A DNA stretch of 18,579 bases, taken from positions 19,109 to 37,687 of the forward strand of contig NPFB01000198.1 of the NCBI GenBank assembly GCA_014084085.1. The letters run 5' to 3'. This stretch comes from Hondaea fermentalgiana (lineage: Eukaryota; Sar; Bigyra; Thraustochytrida; Thraustochytriidae). Of the stretch, positions 1-10,900 are shown piece by piece. The notes below the pieces were generated by a model. It did no database searches and was not told where the DNA came from. It was given only the letters and a program-made list of their open reading frames with translations. The first letter of the stretch is position 1. Each line of letters opens with the position of its first letter. A program made the translations under genes and the position numbers.

Positions 1-1220
1 GCGCAAACGCTCGTACGCCTCAAAAAAACCATCCAGTCGAAGCCGGCGATCCCGCCACAGCTTTCTCGCATGCAAATCATCTGCAATCACGCGCGCAAGC
101 TTGTCTAGCAGCCACTGCGGCTCAATCACCACCACGCGCTCCAGCGTTTCCGACCCACTCAGGTATACCACCACACCAACATCGTGAAAGTACGCCAGCA
201 TCTTGCGCACGTCTGTCTGAGACTGTCCCAGGGTCGCGCCCATCGCCAGTACCTCCTCAATCGGTACGAACGGCTCTTTGCTTTCCACCAAGTCTTCGCG
301 GATCTTGAGCCATGCCAGAGGCACCTTGTCGTGAGCGTGGTCCAGCTGCGTAGCCGTCTCCGTCACAGCCTTTCGCAGCGCCTCGGCCCGATTCACATCA
401 GGACTGCAGTTGTCAACGGCAAAGAACAGAAGATCGTTCTCGGGAAGCACAAGCCTGCAGTCCGGACGAACTACGCCAGCTGCGCGAAGCACATCGTCCA
501 CTTCCTCGAGATCGTCGACCTGATCTTTGTGCGTGCCCACCAGCACGACGGACGCGTCGGGCGCATGCAACTTGATGCTATTCAGCCAGAACCGTACAAA
601 CCACAGCGACTCATCGCGTGTCGCCAAGCCAGCGAGCTCTTGCGGCGTGAGTTTGTCTTTCAGCTTGTCAACATCAAGAAGCTCGCGCATGTCAAAGACG
701 ACGACATACAGCCCTTTCGAGGTCAAGAAGATGTGATGCAAAGCGTAAAAGACTCTTTGGCCGCCATAGTCCCAAATCGAAAAGCTCACGTCTCGCTCGG
801 GAGCCGCGCTTTGCAAGAGTGTCGTGTCTTCGGCTCGCAGGCGGAACCGTCGAGCGACCTCCTCCGGAGCAACGAGAATGGGTTGCGAGTCCGAGGGAGC
901 CGGATTGTGATAAGCTGATGGTGATACTGTGGGAGCAGAGGATACAGGACTGGCGTGTGTAAAGGTTGCGCTTGCAGCAGAAGCGCCTTCTCCGGGTCTG
1001 AACGTCGTCGCGCCACCAGAAGAAGTCGACTGAGCGCTTTGCGATGGGTGAGGTGCTTGTACCACTGTCTCCACAGAAGATGTCGGCTGCACGCTTTGCG
1101 ATGCGGGAGATGCTTGTGTTGCGCTGTCACTCAAAGACCCGTGCACTCGTTGCGAAGCAGCAAAGCGTACCTGCTCATCAAAGTCGCTGTGGTCTCCGAA
1201 GAGAGCTTGCCAGTCTTGTG
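1..1220. repeat. Duplicated block, copy 1 (matches 4665-5884)
   Basis: Reading the two stretches side by side shows no difference over about 1220 bp at a constant offset of 4664. The block covers part of COR and most of Roc in gene A. The first mismatch is at 1221. Six scattered substitutions follow up to about 1372, then similarity falls quickly toward the LRR exons. The left end of the identity lies outside the window. Confidence 0.9.
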
Positions 1221-2688
1221 TGCGCGTGCGAGAGATACTTGCCACCTCGGTACTGTCGTGCTCTAGCACAGGGGTTTGCCCTAGCAAAGAGCGCACCAAG
1301 GATGTTTTGCCTGCCGCGCCGCGGCCGACAATCATGAGCTTGATGCATGCCCACGGGTGCTCGTCGCCTTGCGCAACTGCATCTTGCACTGCATCCATCC
1401 ACCTCGCTTCATCGTCATCTCGAGGAGGAATAATGGGGCCTGCTTGATTTCGCTTGAGCAACGAATTGATGCGCGAGAGGACGTTGCGGGGAATGCCGTC
1501 CTCTTTAATTCTGTACACAAGTTGTTAGGCTCTGCGAAACGCTATTTCTTGTTATCAAGGATAACACTACCTGTCATCCGCGACGCTTTGACTTACTTGA
1601 GCTTTCGAATCGAGTAATTCGTTTCCAGGGCGTTCGCCAGCGCTGTCGCTCCTTCAGAGCCAATAGAATTGTTGGTAAGACTGACGATGCGCATGTTAGA
1701 CTTTCTAGCTCCTCGACGAAACGAATCAAACACTTAACGTGACCCAGCCCAACGTACTTGAGAATCATGAGCGTTGAATTTTGTTTCAGTGCGCGGGCCA
1801 AAGCCACTGCCCCTTTGTGCAAGATCCCATTGTTTGCGAGACTGTGCAAATTTGACCCCAAGTGACAAGTGTAAGTTTAGCAATTCTTTCGCATTTCCCC
1901 TCCCTAATCCCTGACCCTTCCATTTTTATTTTGATAAAACGTACTCCAGAGTGCGCAATGCAGTGTTTCCGATCAGAACATTAGCGAGTGCACATGCCCC
2001 GTCGTCCTTGATCTGGTTCCCCGCAAGGCTGGTGGAATTTTAGAAATGCGTGTCAGAAGTGTGTATGATATGAGAAAGAGCGCCTTGCCCAGGCTTTTCC
2101 AACGTACTTGATGTTATGTAGAGCTGAGGTCCGCAGAGCTTGAGCCAAATATGTTGCCCCTGTTTCAGTGATGTTGTTGTGTGTAAGACTGCGGTCGCAA
2201 TCAAAGTCAGTTGGGTGATCCGAGATCAAATCGCGCCACGCACTCTTGAACAAAATCGCTGTATAACTTACAGTAGAGACCCAAGCGATCTGTTCTGCTC
2301 CAAAGCTTGAGTCAACGAGCGAGCGCCCTCGTTGCCAATCACGTTCCACTCGAGGCTAAAAAGATTCATGAACACAAAGAAAGCTTGTTGTTAGTATGTC
2401 ATACGACTCGTTGCTGAGGCAAGATTGTGGCTTACCTCAGGTCCACCAAAGTACTACTCTGCGCGACAACCTCGGCGAGCAATTTGGTGTCGTCATCGTT
2501 TATGTTTTTCGAAGAGAGCCTGCAACAGCGAATTGAAGCGAGGGATACGTCAGTCAGCTTACTTCGGATCAGTCTTGAAGCTCCTTCGAGCCAAAAAGAT
2601 ATATAATCACGCACGATACTGATGAACTACCTTGATTGATTTCCTCGATCGCGTTGGCGAGGTCCTCATGTTGAGGAGAAGAAGACAT
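1..2688 (-). CDS. Gene A: LRR-Roc-COR(-TIR) receptor-like protein, partial (C-terminus beyond window)
   Basis: This is a Roco-family GTPase with N-terminal leucine-rich repeats. I reconstructed the exons from splice sites as complement(join(<1..1510, 1597..1680, 1758..1841, 1945..2028, 2108..2188, 2272..2355, 2436..2519, 2615..2688)). Donors are GTAAGT, GTACGT, GTAAGC and GTGCGT types, acceptors end in AG, and every intron is phase 2 (77-103 bp). The start is the ATG at 2688, giving a short helical N-terminus beginning MSSSPQHEDL. Six LRR exons follow (84 bp each, the third 81 bp), with repeats such as LTNNSIGSEGATALANAL. The last exon carries the Roc P-loop GRGAAGKTS, switch II DYGGQ, the G4 motif THKD and the start of COR. 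About 695 residues are visible. By comparison with gene B, roughly 390 more, including a TIR domain, should lie left of position 1; that part is inferred. Bases 1-1220 match gene B without a visible difference. The domain call is secure; exact exon borders are very likely. Confidence 0.88.
1597..2519 (-). repeat. Gene A LRR exon array: six one-repeat exons
   Basis: Six consecutive exons (2436-2519, 2272-2355, 2108-2188, 1945-2028, 1758-1841, 1597-1680) each encode one 27-28-residue LRR of the ribonuclease-inhibitor/NLRC3 type. The shared pattern is L-x-x-N-x-I-x-x-x-G-A-x-x-L-A-x-x-L-x-x-N-x-x-L-x-x-L. Each exon begins with one base and ends with two bases of a split codon (phase 2 on both sides), so any exon can be lost or gained without breaking the frame. 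Confidence 0.85.
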
Positions 2689-3482
2689 TGAGCGAGCGAA
2701 AGAGACGAAAAGAAGAGGAGGGTTTTCTCGTGATGCTGGTCTGCCTCGCGCTCCAGTGCAGCAGACGCGAGGCGAGCACGAGCCCGTGCTCGGCTCTCTC
2801 CCTTCGGCCGCGCGCGCTTGAAAGCGCACGGAACGCGCTTGCGCGGACGTCCGCCACTGGCACGATCCCTCGAAGATCGGAGGACGCCTTCGCGCGGACG
2901 TCCGCCACTGGCACGATCCCTCGAAGAGCGATTCCTAGAGGACGCCTTCGCGCGGACGTGCGCCTGGCTGGCTTCCCGGGGTGCGCGCCCCCGGTCGCCG
3001 CGCGACGTACGCCGTGGTCAGGCGTGAGACGCGCGAGCGAGGCGTGCGCGAGCTTCCGCGAAGCGGGTTTGCCTCTTTTTGCGACTTGCGGGGACCCCTC
3101 AGGATAACCTTCTGCGTCGTCCAAATACGGTGTCCGCCGCATTGCTCTTCCGTGAACCAATCAACTTTCTCAGTGACGGACTCGTCTGTGACTGCAACAG
3201 CAAGTCGTAGCAGAGCGGTTGTTCACATGAAAACAGTCGCGAACAGTCTTCTTTTCGATGATGCATTTTCCCGAGCGCTACGCATCGTGAAAGTTGATAC
3301 ATTCTTCGCAACTTTTACTCTTAATTTTATGGGCTGCATCCTTCCCTTCTCCGCGCCCCTACACCGTGGCGTATACATTTCCCGTCAACTCAGGTAATAA
3401 CTTGTCCCGCAGAGGAAAACGAAATGCGCTTCTTTCTTTTTTGTTTCTATTCCTGCGTTCGTGAGCATCAATTGTGCTTGGC
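2689..3482. promoter_or_regulatory. Spacer between gene A start and gene B stop
   Basis: This 794-bp spacer should hold the promoter and 5' UTR of A and the 3' UTR of B. The half next to A (about 2690-3110) is GC-rich and carries a short tandem repeat. The half next to B is more AT-rich and featureless to me. The bases just upstream of A (agacgaaaag) resemble those upstream of B near 7370 (agacgaaagc), suggesting conserved leader sequence. I see no convincing gene; plus-strand open frames here are repeat-driven and lack family resemblance. Confidence 0.45.
2841..2962. repeat. GC-rich tandem repeat, about 2.3 copies
   Basis: A unit beginning gcgcggacgtccgccactgg occurs at 2841 and 2892 and, truncated after about 10 bases, at 2950. 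The spacings are therefore 51 and 58 bp. The first two copies match for about 36 bp, through the stretch cgatccctcgaaga. The repeat lies upstream of the first exon of gene A. Confidence 0.8.
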
Positions 3483-6400
3483 CTAGGAGAGTGATCGTCG
3501 TACAAGCTCGCCCAGAAAGCTGTCCTCCTCGTACCACTTGCGTCGAACTGGCAGCGACTCGATCTTGGAAATGAGGTCCTTACAAAACGTGGGTGTCGAT
3601 TGTTGGTAGTCAAGAAAAGGAGCGTAGCCGTCGCGATGCGTTTCGGATTCGTGCACAAGAACAATGCGCTTCTTGGCCTCGAGTGCACACTGCAATTCGT
3701 GCTGAACGGCATTGCTTTCAAACACTCCTTTCGTCAATACCAAGACAATAGCCTTTGAACGAAGCACTCCATCGCGCATAGCCTCGTGCGTCAGCACTTG
3801 TTCAAATACCTGATCGTACCAAACCTTGAAGCCGCGGTTCTCGAGCTTGAGCCACAGCATACCAGCGAGGTCGCCACCGGATGATTGCTTGTGGCTCAAA
3901 AAAATGTGATAGTCCAAGTTTGGTCCCAACAAAGGCGGCTCCTTCACCTTGGGCACTGCATCCCCGTCTTCATCGGTGTCGAGTGGCCCAATTTGCTCTT
4001 TGAAGAACGGCTCAAACTTTGCCACAGCAAGGGCTTCTTCCGTTTCGTCATCGACACTCCACACGTACTTTGCTTTTGTGTCATGGTATGCCTTCCTCAC
4101 GGTCTTGTACTCTGCACGCTCGCCAGTCTCTGGCACAAGCAGCAAAAGTCGCCAGGGGAGCTTTCGAAACATTGTTTCCTCCTGTACGCGCAACATTGAC
4201 ACAAGAACCTTGATCACAAACGCAGGCCGAGGCGCCGTGTCTTTGACGCTCAGACGAATGACATCGTCGCTGAGCACTTCGAGAAGAAAACAATTCAAGC
4301 CAAAGTGTATTTTTGCCATCCCGGTGCCCAGCTTGGGCTCTCGAGGTTTTAGCCCTGGCTCGCACACTTCCGATTGCGTGGCGTACACCGCACACTGCGC
4401 AACCAGGCGATAAAAGACCCCGTCTGGCAGATAGAACCCTGAAAAGTCCAGCTCGCAAGCCAAACCCCGCTGGAACTGTGACGTGTCCACAGTCTCCTTT
4501 GCCAAGGAAAGCAGCGCTGAGACCAGATATTTTCCCTCCTTCGACTCGGCATCGAATCGCCAAGGACAGAGAAGCATGTTGGCCTCCATGAACTCGATCA
4601 AATAGTCCACCTCCTCTCCACCCCAAAGCCACGCCAAGAGCGACCTCGAGGCAATCGCACGTGCGCGCAAACGCTCGTACGCCTCAAAAAAACCATCCAG
4701 TCGAAGCCGGCGATCCCGCCACAGCTTTCTCGCATGCAAATCATCTGCAATCACGCGCGCAAGCTTGTCTAGCAGCCACTGCGGCTCAATCACCACCACG
4801 CGCTCCAGCGTTTCCGACCCACTCAGGTATACCACCACACCAACATCGTGAAAGTACGCCAGCATCTTGCGCACGTCTGTCTGAGACTGTCCCAGGGTCG
4901 CGCCCATCGCCAGTACCTCCTCAATCGGTACGAACGGCTCTTTGCTTTCCACCAAGTCTTCGCGGATCTTGAGCCATGCCAGAGGCACCTTGTCGTGAGC
5001 GTGGTCCAGCTGCGTAGCCGTCTCCGTCACAGCCTTTCGCAGCGCCTCGGCCCGATTCACATCAGGACTGCAGTTGTCAACGGCAAAGAACAGAAGATCG
5101 TTCTCGGGAAGCACAAGCCTGCAGTCCGGACGAACTACGCCAGCTGCGCGAAGCACATCGTCCACTTCCTCGAGATCGTCGACCTGATCTTTGTGCGTGC
5201 CCACCAGCACGACGGACGCGTCGGGCGCATGCAACTTGATGCTATTCAGCCAGAACCGTACAAACCACAGCGACTCATCGCGTGTCGCCAAGCCAGCGAG
5301 CTCTTGCGGCGTGAGTTTGTCTTTCAGCTTGTCAACATCAAGAAGCTCGCGCATGTCAAAGACGACGACATACAGCCCTTTCGAGGTCAAGAAGATGTGA
5401 TGCAAAGCGTAAAAGACTCTTTGGCCGCCATAGTCCCAAATCGAAAAGCTCACGTCTCGCTCGGGAGCCGCGCTTTGCAAGAGTGTCGTGTCTTCGGCTC
5501 GCAGGCGGAACCGTCGAGCGACCTCCTCCGGAGCAACGAGAATGGGTTGCGAGTCCGAGGGAGCCGGATTGTGATAAGCTGATGGTGATACTGTGGGAGC
5601 AGAGGATACAGGACTGGCGTGTGTAAAGGTTGCGCTTGCAGCAGAAGCGCCTTCTCCGGGTCTGAACGTCGTCGCGCCACCAGAAGAAGTCGACTGAGCG
5701 CTTTGCGATGGGTGAGGTGCTTGTACCACTGTCTCCACAGAAGATGTCGGCTGCACGCTTTGCGATGCGGGAGATGCTTGTGTTGCGCTGTCACTCAAAG
5801 ACCCGTGCACTCGTTGCGAAGCAGCAAAGCGTACCTGCTCATCAAAGTCGCTGTGGTCTCCGAAGAGAGCTTGCCAGTCTTGTGCGCGCGTGCGAGAGAT
5901 ACTTGCCACTTCGGTACTGTTATGCTCTAGCACAGGGGTTTGCCCTAGCAAAGATCGAACCAAGGATGTTTTGCCTGCCGCGCCGCGGCCGACAATCATG
6001 AGCTTGATGCATGCCCACGGGTGCTCGTCGCCTTGCGCAACTGCATCTTGGACTGCATCCATCCATCTGGCTTCGCCATCGTTTAAGTTGGTAGAAATCA
6101 TGGGGCCTGCTTGATTTCGCTTGAGCAACGAATTGATGCGCGAGAGGACACTGAGGGGAATGTCATCCTCTCTCAGCCTATAAAGAGGAATCAATGCTCG
6201 CGTTAGGTACATTGTCTTCCGTAGAAAGAACGGAGCCTCGTTACTACAAATCGAACTTACTTCAGTTGCAAAAGCGAGCGATTCGTTCCCAATGCGTCTA
6301 CAAATGCTGATACCCCTGCCTCTCCAATGTCGTTGTTCAAGAGACTGAATGTGCGCGTGCGTGAGTCTGCATCGCCTTGTAAGAGTGCAGTTGCTTTTGA

Positions 6401-7329
6401 CACTTACCTCAACACCTGAAGCGTAGAATTTTGTTTGAGTGCCCGTGCGACGGCTACGCCACCGTTTTGTCGAATGCCATTACTTGGCATGCTGTTTAAG
6501 GGGAGTTTCAGGCGTCCATAGTCAGCTTTTGCCACTTATTCTGAGGACTTATTTCTTTCGAGCAAACGTACGCGAGAGTGACGAGCGATTCATTTTGGAT
6601 CAGGGCTTCAGCGATCGCAACCGCTCCGCCATCTTGAATTTTATTTCCCGAAATGCTTGGAAAAGTCAAACATGCAAGACACAGTTAGCCAATGGTCTTG
6701 AGACTCGTGAAACGATGTCAAACGTACTTGAGACGCTTCAACGACGATGTACGTAAAGCGCGTGCCAGGTGAACCGCGCCTTCTTCGGTAATGTTGTTGT
6801 GGGAGATTCTACGAGTGGTCGAAAGAAAGTATATGTGAGCAAAGTGGCGAGAGAATACGGTCTTGCGATGGGCAACTAAAACTCACAATAAGGTTTCAAG
6901 CGACTTGTGCTGTTCCAGGGCTTGCGCTATAAAAAAAGCGCCTTTGTTGCCAATCAAATTCCAGTCAAGGCTGCAACATTTCAAGAGGTTTTCCTGCAAG
7001 TTAGCTTTGGCCCGGTCGCAGTTTACTCAATTTGATTTCGTGAAAGTCATATCGAGCAACATTGACTTACCTAAGGTAGACAAGAGTTCCAAGCGTACGA
7101 TTCAGCGAAAGTGCTTCGGCAATAAGTTTGGCTTCATCGTCTCGAAGAGCTTCTGAGACAAGCCTGTGCACCGGAGAAAGAGAGCGGGAGACGCATTCGT
7201 TAGTCTAATTATCAAAGTACACGTCGAGGGACCCCCATCTCTGCCAACGCACGTTACCGACGAAGCTCCCGCGTTGATTCCTTCGATCGCTTCCAAAAGC
7301 TTTTCGTTTCTCTCGTCCGCATTTTTCAT
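3483..7329 (-). CDS. Gene B: LRR-Roc-COR-TIR receptor-like protein (complete, 1093 aa)
   Basis: Exons: complement(join(3483..6177, 6261..6344, 6408..6491, 6572..6655, 6728..6808, 6887..6970, 7071..7163, 7253..7329)). They sum to 3282 bp, an intact frame of 1093 residues plus stop. All seven introns are phase 2 (63-100 bp). The start is the first in-frame ATG at 7329 after an upstream stop. Layout: helical N-terminus 1-25; six LRRs to about 197, each one exon; Roc domain from about 250 with P-loop GRGAAGKTS (259-267, Lys265), DYGGQ (444-448) and THKD (523-526); a COR-like region about 590-760, followed by further conserved sequence; and TIR from about 952 (YHIFLSHKQ) to near the C-terminus. 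The TIR keeps a Glu at 1023 (AVQHELQCAL) where NADase TIRs have their catalytic Glu. A Ser/Thr/Pro/Ala-rich stretch at about 319-410 sits between P-loop and switch II. Known Roco biology suggests a GTP-controlled, dimerising signalling protein. A role in sensing or immunity is inference. The first LRR exon is 93 bp, longer than its counterparts. Confidence 0.9.
4665..5884. repeat. Duplicated block, copy 2 (matches 1-1220)
   Basis: This copy lies inside the large Roc-COR-TIR exon of gene B. It includes synonymous positions and the low-complexity Ser/Thr/Pro linker, which normally diverge fastest, yet it appears identical to the copy in gene A. That implies a very recent exchange, or an assembly artefact. 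Confidence 0.9.
6261..7163 (-). repeat. Gene B LRR exon array: six one-repeat exons
   Basis: The exons 7071-7163, 6887-6970, 6728-6808, 6572-6655, 6408-6491 and 6261-6344 each carry one LRR. Lengths are 93, 84, 81, 84, 84 and 84 bp, all flanked by phase 2 introns. Slot 3 is 81 bp in both A and B and contains a shared HNNIT core, which shows that the slots are orthologous in order. Confidence 0.85.
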
Positions 7330-7989
7330 TTGCGCCAGCGAGCTTTGCAAAGTTTAGCGAAATGAAAGGAGACGAAAGCAAGCAAGAGCTCTTCTTGGTT
7401 CGGATGCCCTTTCGAGAGAGCAGTATAGCGTGCAGGGCACGTAACGCTGCGCCAGCGACACCTCCTCTCCCTCTCCCTCTCCGTCTTCGTATCCTCTCGA
7501 TCTCCCTTTCCGAGTCGAGTACACCTCCCGGTGTTCGTCTCAATCTTCGTCTCCGTCCTCGTCTCGATCGTCGTCTCGGTCCTTGTCTCCGTCTCCGTCT
7601 CGGTCTTCGCCTCGGTCTCCGCGCCGCAGTCGCTGTCTCTGCGCCGCGGCCGCTCTCGACAGCGAAGCAGGTTTGCTTCGTCGCCATCACCGTGTGAGCA
7701 GGATTTTCGGAGAACCGGGTACGGCTCGCCAGCCAGAACCTGCTGGCTCTGCGAGCAGTTCTCGCTGCCAGGCCGCTGACAAGAGAGATGAAAGGTCTTG
7801 CGCAACAGCCAGGAGAGAACAGAGGGCGGGAAAGTTACGCAATGCTGTGTTCATTGTATACTCGTTCGCGGGAGACAATCGGACAAAGGTAACGAGTCGA
7901 TCACTTGAAGACGCAAGACGACCTCATCTCTCTACAAATAACATTCTCGTTGTTTCAAAATTACTTTTTTCGGTTTCCTTTTACAATGT
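7330..7989. promoter_or_regulatory. Spacer between gene B start and gene C stop
   Basis: This 660-bp spacer should hold the promoter and 5' UTR of B and the 3' UTR of C. It is dominated by a pyrimidine-rich tract at about 7460-7620. Long open frames on both strands here encode Arg/Ser-rich or Thr-Glu-rich low-complexity peptides, are out of frame with the gene B start, and look like by-products of the tract. Confidence 0.45.
7460..7620. repeat. Imperfect pyrimidine-rich repeat (ctccgt/ctcggt units)
   Basis: About 160 bp of degenerate hexamer-like units (ctccgtctccgtctcggt and variants) makes a strong strand asymmetry, pyrimidine on the plus and purine on the minus strand. It lies 130-290 bp upstream of the gene B ATG, so in the B transcript or promoter it would read as a GAGACGGAGAC-type purine tract. 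Confidence 0.75.
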
Positions 7990-10900
7990 CTACAATAGAG
8001 CTCGTCGCACCAGTTCGCCCAAGAATCCGTCTTCTTCGTACCACTTGCGTCGCACTGGCAGGGATTCGGTCTTGAGAAAGATGTCTTTGCAGAATGCGGG
8101 CGCCGATTCGACGTACTGGGGAAATGGTGTATAGCTCTCGCGATGCGTCTCGGATTCGTGCACGAGAATGACGGGCTTCCCGATCTCGAGCGCGCATCGC
8201 AACTCGGTCATGACGGCCTCGCTTGAAAACACCCCTTTTGTCAAGACCAAGACATAGGCTCGAGATTGACGCACTCCTTCGAGCATTGCCGCGTGATTCA
8301 ATGCGTGGTTATATGCTTGGTCAAACCACACCTTGAGACCCCGATTCTCGAGTTTCAGGCGCAGCATGTCTGCGAGATCACCGCCCGATGATTGTTTGTG
8401 GCTCAGGAAAATGTGCGTGAGCATGCCGGGTCCCAACGTAAGCGTCTGCTTTACCTTGGGGACTGCAGGCCCGTCTTCGTCGGTATCGAGGGGCCCGATT
8501 TGCTCATGAAAGAAAGGAGCAAATTTGGCTACGACGATGGGTTCCTCGTCTCCATCATCGACACTCCACACGTGCTTTGCCTCTGTGACGGAAATAGCTC
8601 TTTCGACGATCTTGTACTCTGCGCGCTTTTCGGTCCCGGGGGCAAGCAGCAGTAAGCGCCAAGGGAGCTTGCGAAACATGGTATCTTCTTGTTCGCGGAG
8701 CATTGACACGAGAACCTTGATCACCAGCGCCGGTCGCGGTGCCTTGGCGCTCACAGTCAAACGAATGACATCATCCTTGATCACCTCGAGGAGAAAAAGG
8801 TTCAAGCCAAAGTATATTGCAGCGAGTCTCGTGCCCAACTTGGGTTTTCGAGGAGACAAGCCCGGCTCGACCACTTCCGGTCGTGTGGCGAATACTGCGC
8901 ATTGCGCGACCAGACGGTAAAAAATACCATCTGGCAGGTAGAATTCGGAAAAGTCAAGCTCGCAAGTCAAACCTCGTTCAAATCGCGTCGTGTCCACCGC
9001 CTGGTCCGTCACAGAAAGAAGCGCCGACACCAGATACTCTTCTTTGCTCGAATCGGCATCGAACCGCCACGGACACAAAAGCATGTTAGCCTCCATGAAT
9101 TCAATCAGGTATTTCACCTCGTCTTCGTCCCACAGCCACGCCAGTAGAGGTTTGGGGGCAATGGCTTCCTTTCGCATCGTCTTGTACACTTGCAAGAGAC
9201 CGCTTTTGCCAAGACGCTCATCCCAAAGTATTTTTGCGGCGTGCAAATCGTCGGCCACGACACGTGCAAGCTTGTTCAAGAGCCATTGCGGATCCATTAC
9301 TACAACTCGCTCCAGCGTTGGCGAGCCACGCAAGTGAACCACGACTCCCAACTCGTGAAAGTATGCCAGCATGTTACCCACATCCTCTCGTGTTCGACCA
9401 TAGCCTATGCCCATTGAAACCACCTCTTCCATGGATACAAATGGCTTTCCGCTCTTGATGAGGTCTTCGCGGATCTTGAGCCATGCGAGCGAGACTTTGT
9501 CATGAATGTAAGCCTGCGTCACCGCGGTAGAGACGACGGCCTCGCGAAGCGCACTTGCGCGATCTCCCTCAGCGCTGCAATTGTCTACAGCAAAGAATAA
9601 GAGACCGTCATTCGGTTTGACGAGTCTGCAGTCTGAACTGACAATCTCGGCTTTTCGCAGAACACAATCCACCGCATGCACGTCTTGCACCTTGTCCTTG
9701 TGTGTGCCCACGAGTAAGACGGGAGCCCCGGGTGCGTGAAGCTTGATGCTGTTGAGCCAAAAGCGCAAAAAGTCAATCGATTCATCTTGTGTCCCCAAAC
9801 GGGCATACTCTTCGGGACGTAGATCCGTTTTGAACTTGTCCGCACCGACAAGTTCGCGCATGTCAAAGACAACCAGGTATAACCCCTTTTCAGTGAGGAA
9901 AATGTGATGCAGCGCATAAAATACGCGTTGACCTCCATAGTCCCAGATGGAGAAGCTCACCTTTCGCGCAGGAGCAGCGCGTTGCAAGAACGCCTCATCT
10001 TCGTCCCGCAATTGGAATCTGCGCGCCACCTCTTCAGGCGCAAGCAAGGGCTTTTGGAGATCTTGAAGCGGGCGCGAGGTACTTTCAGGGGCGGTTTCTG
10101 CTTTAAACGTGTCGTCCGAGGTCCCTGGATTTCCCGCGTGGAGACCTCGATCTGAATCAGTCGTCGTCGCACGAGCAATGGACAGAGCTGCGTCCACACC
10201 CACTGATGATTGCTCGCTCGTAGCATTTTGCTGAAGCCGCTGGGAGGCTGCCAAGCGCACTTGGGTTTGAAAGTCGTTGTGGTCTTCGTTTACAGGTTTC
10301 CAGTCCTGTGCTCGCGTGCGTGAAATGTCGGCCATTTCTGTGCTTAGATGCTCCAGCACCGGCGTCTGTCCGAGCAAAGAGCGCACCGTTGAGGTCTTTC
10401 CGGCAGCGCCACGTCCCACAACCATGAGCTTGGCCAAATTCCAAGCGAGCTGGTCACCCTCTGCGACTGCAGACTTGACTGCGTTGAGCCACTTGTCCGA
10501 GAAGACGGTGGCTTCAGGCGGAGAGGGCCCAGATTGGTTTCGCTTCAGAGCAGCCGCGATGCGCCTCAGGACCTCCTGAGGGACGTTGTCTCTCCGAATC
10601 CTTTGTCGTAAGCATGGCCATTAGTTTTACAACGGTTTACCATTCTCTTTGCGTATGCACGTACTTGAGTTTTCGCAACGTTGCGTTGCGCTCGAGCGCG
10701 TCTGCAAGGGCAATCGCACCTTCAGCGCCCACAGAATTGCTCGAGAGACTGTGCGTGCGCAAACGTGTCGATAAAAGAAGAAAGAGCGTATTGTGAGTAT
10801 ACATACATTTTCCGTTCCGTGGGTAGATCGAAGCCATCATCAAAAGTGATTTCTATTTCGTACTTGAGAATTGTGAGTGTGGAGTTGTCCTCGAGACCTC

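Noticed and set aside
184..918. Long plus-strand open frame, repeated identically at 4848-5582
   Set aside because: It is antisense to the Roc-COR exon of genes A and B. The minus frame carries the recognisable GTPase motifs, and the duplication is explained by the A/B identity block.
2688..3107. Plus-strand open frame of 139 codons upstream of gene A
   Set aside because: It is produced largely by the GC-rich tandem repeat and has no domain-like sequence.
3359..3721. Minus-strand 120-codon open frame overlapping the gene B 3' end
   Set aside because: It overlaps the TIR-coding sequence in another frame and has no support of its own.
6178..6212. Open-frame extension of the big gene B exon to an ATG at 6212
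   Set aside because: The stretch is intron sequence: an acceptor at 6178 and a donor at 6260 join the LRR exon in frame and restore the LRR pattern, as in A and C.
7205..7805. Arg-rich and Thr-Glu-repeat open frames on the minus strand before gene B
   Set aside because: They come from the pyrimidine-rich tract and are out of frame with the gene B first exon, so they are not an N-terminal extension.
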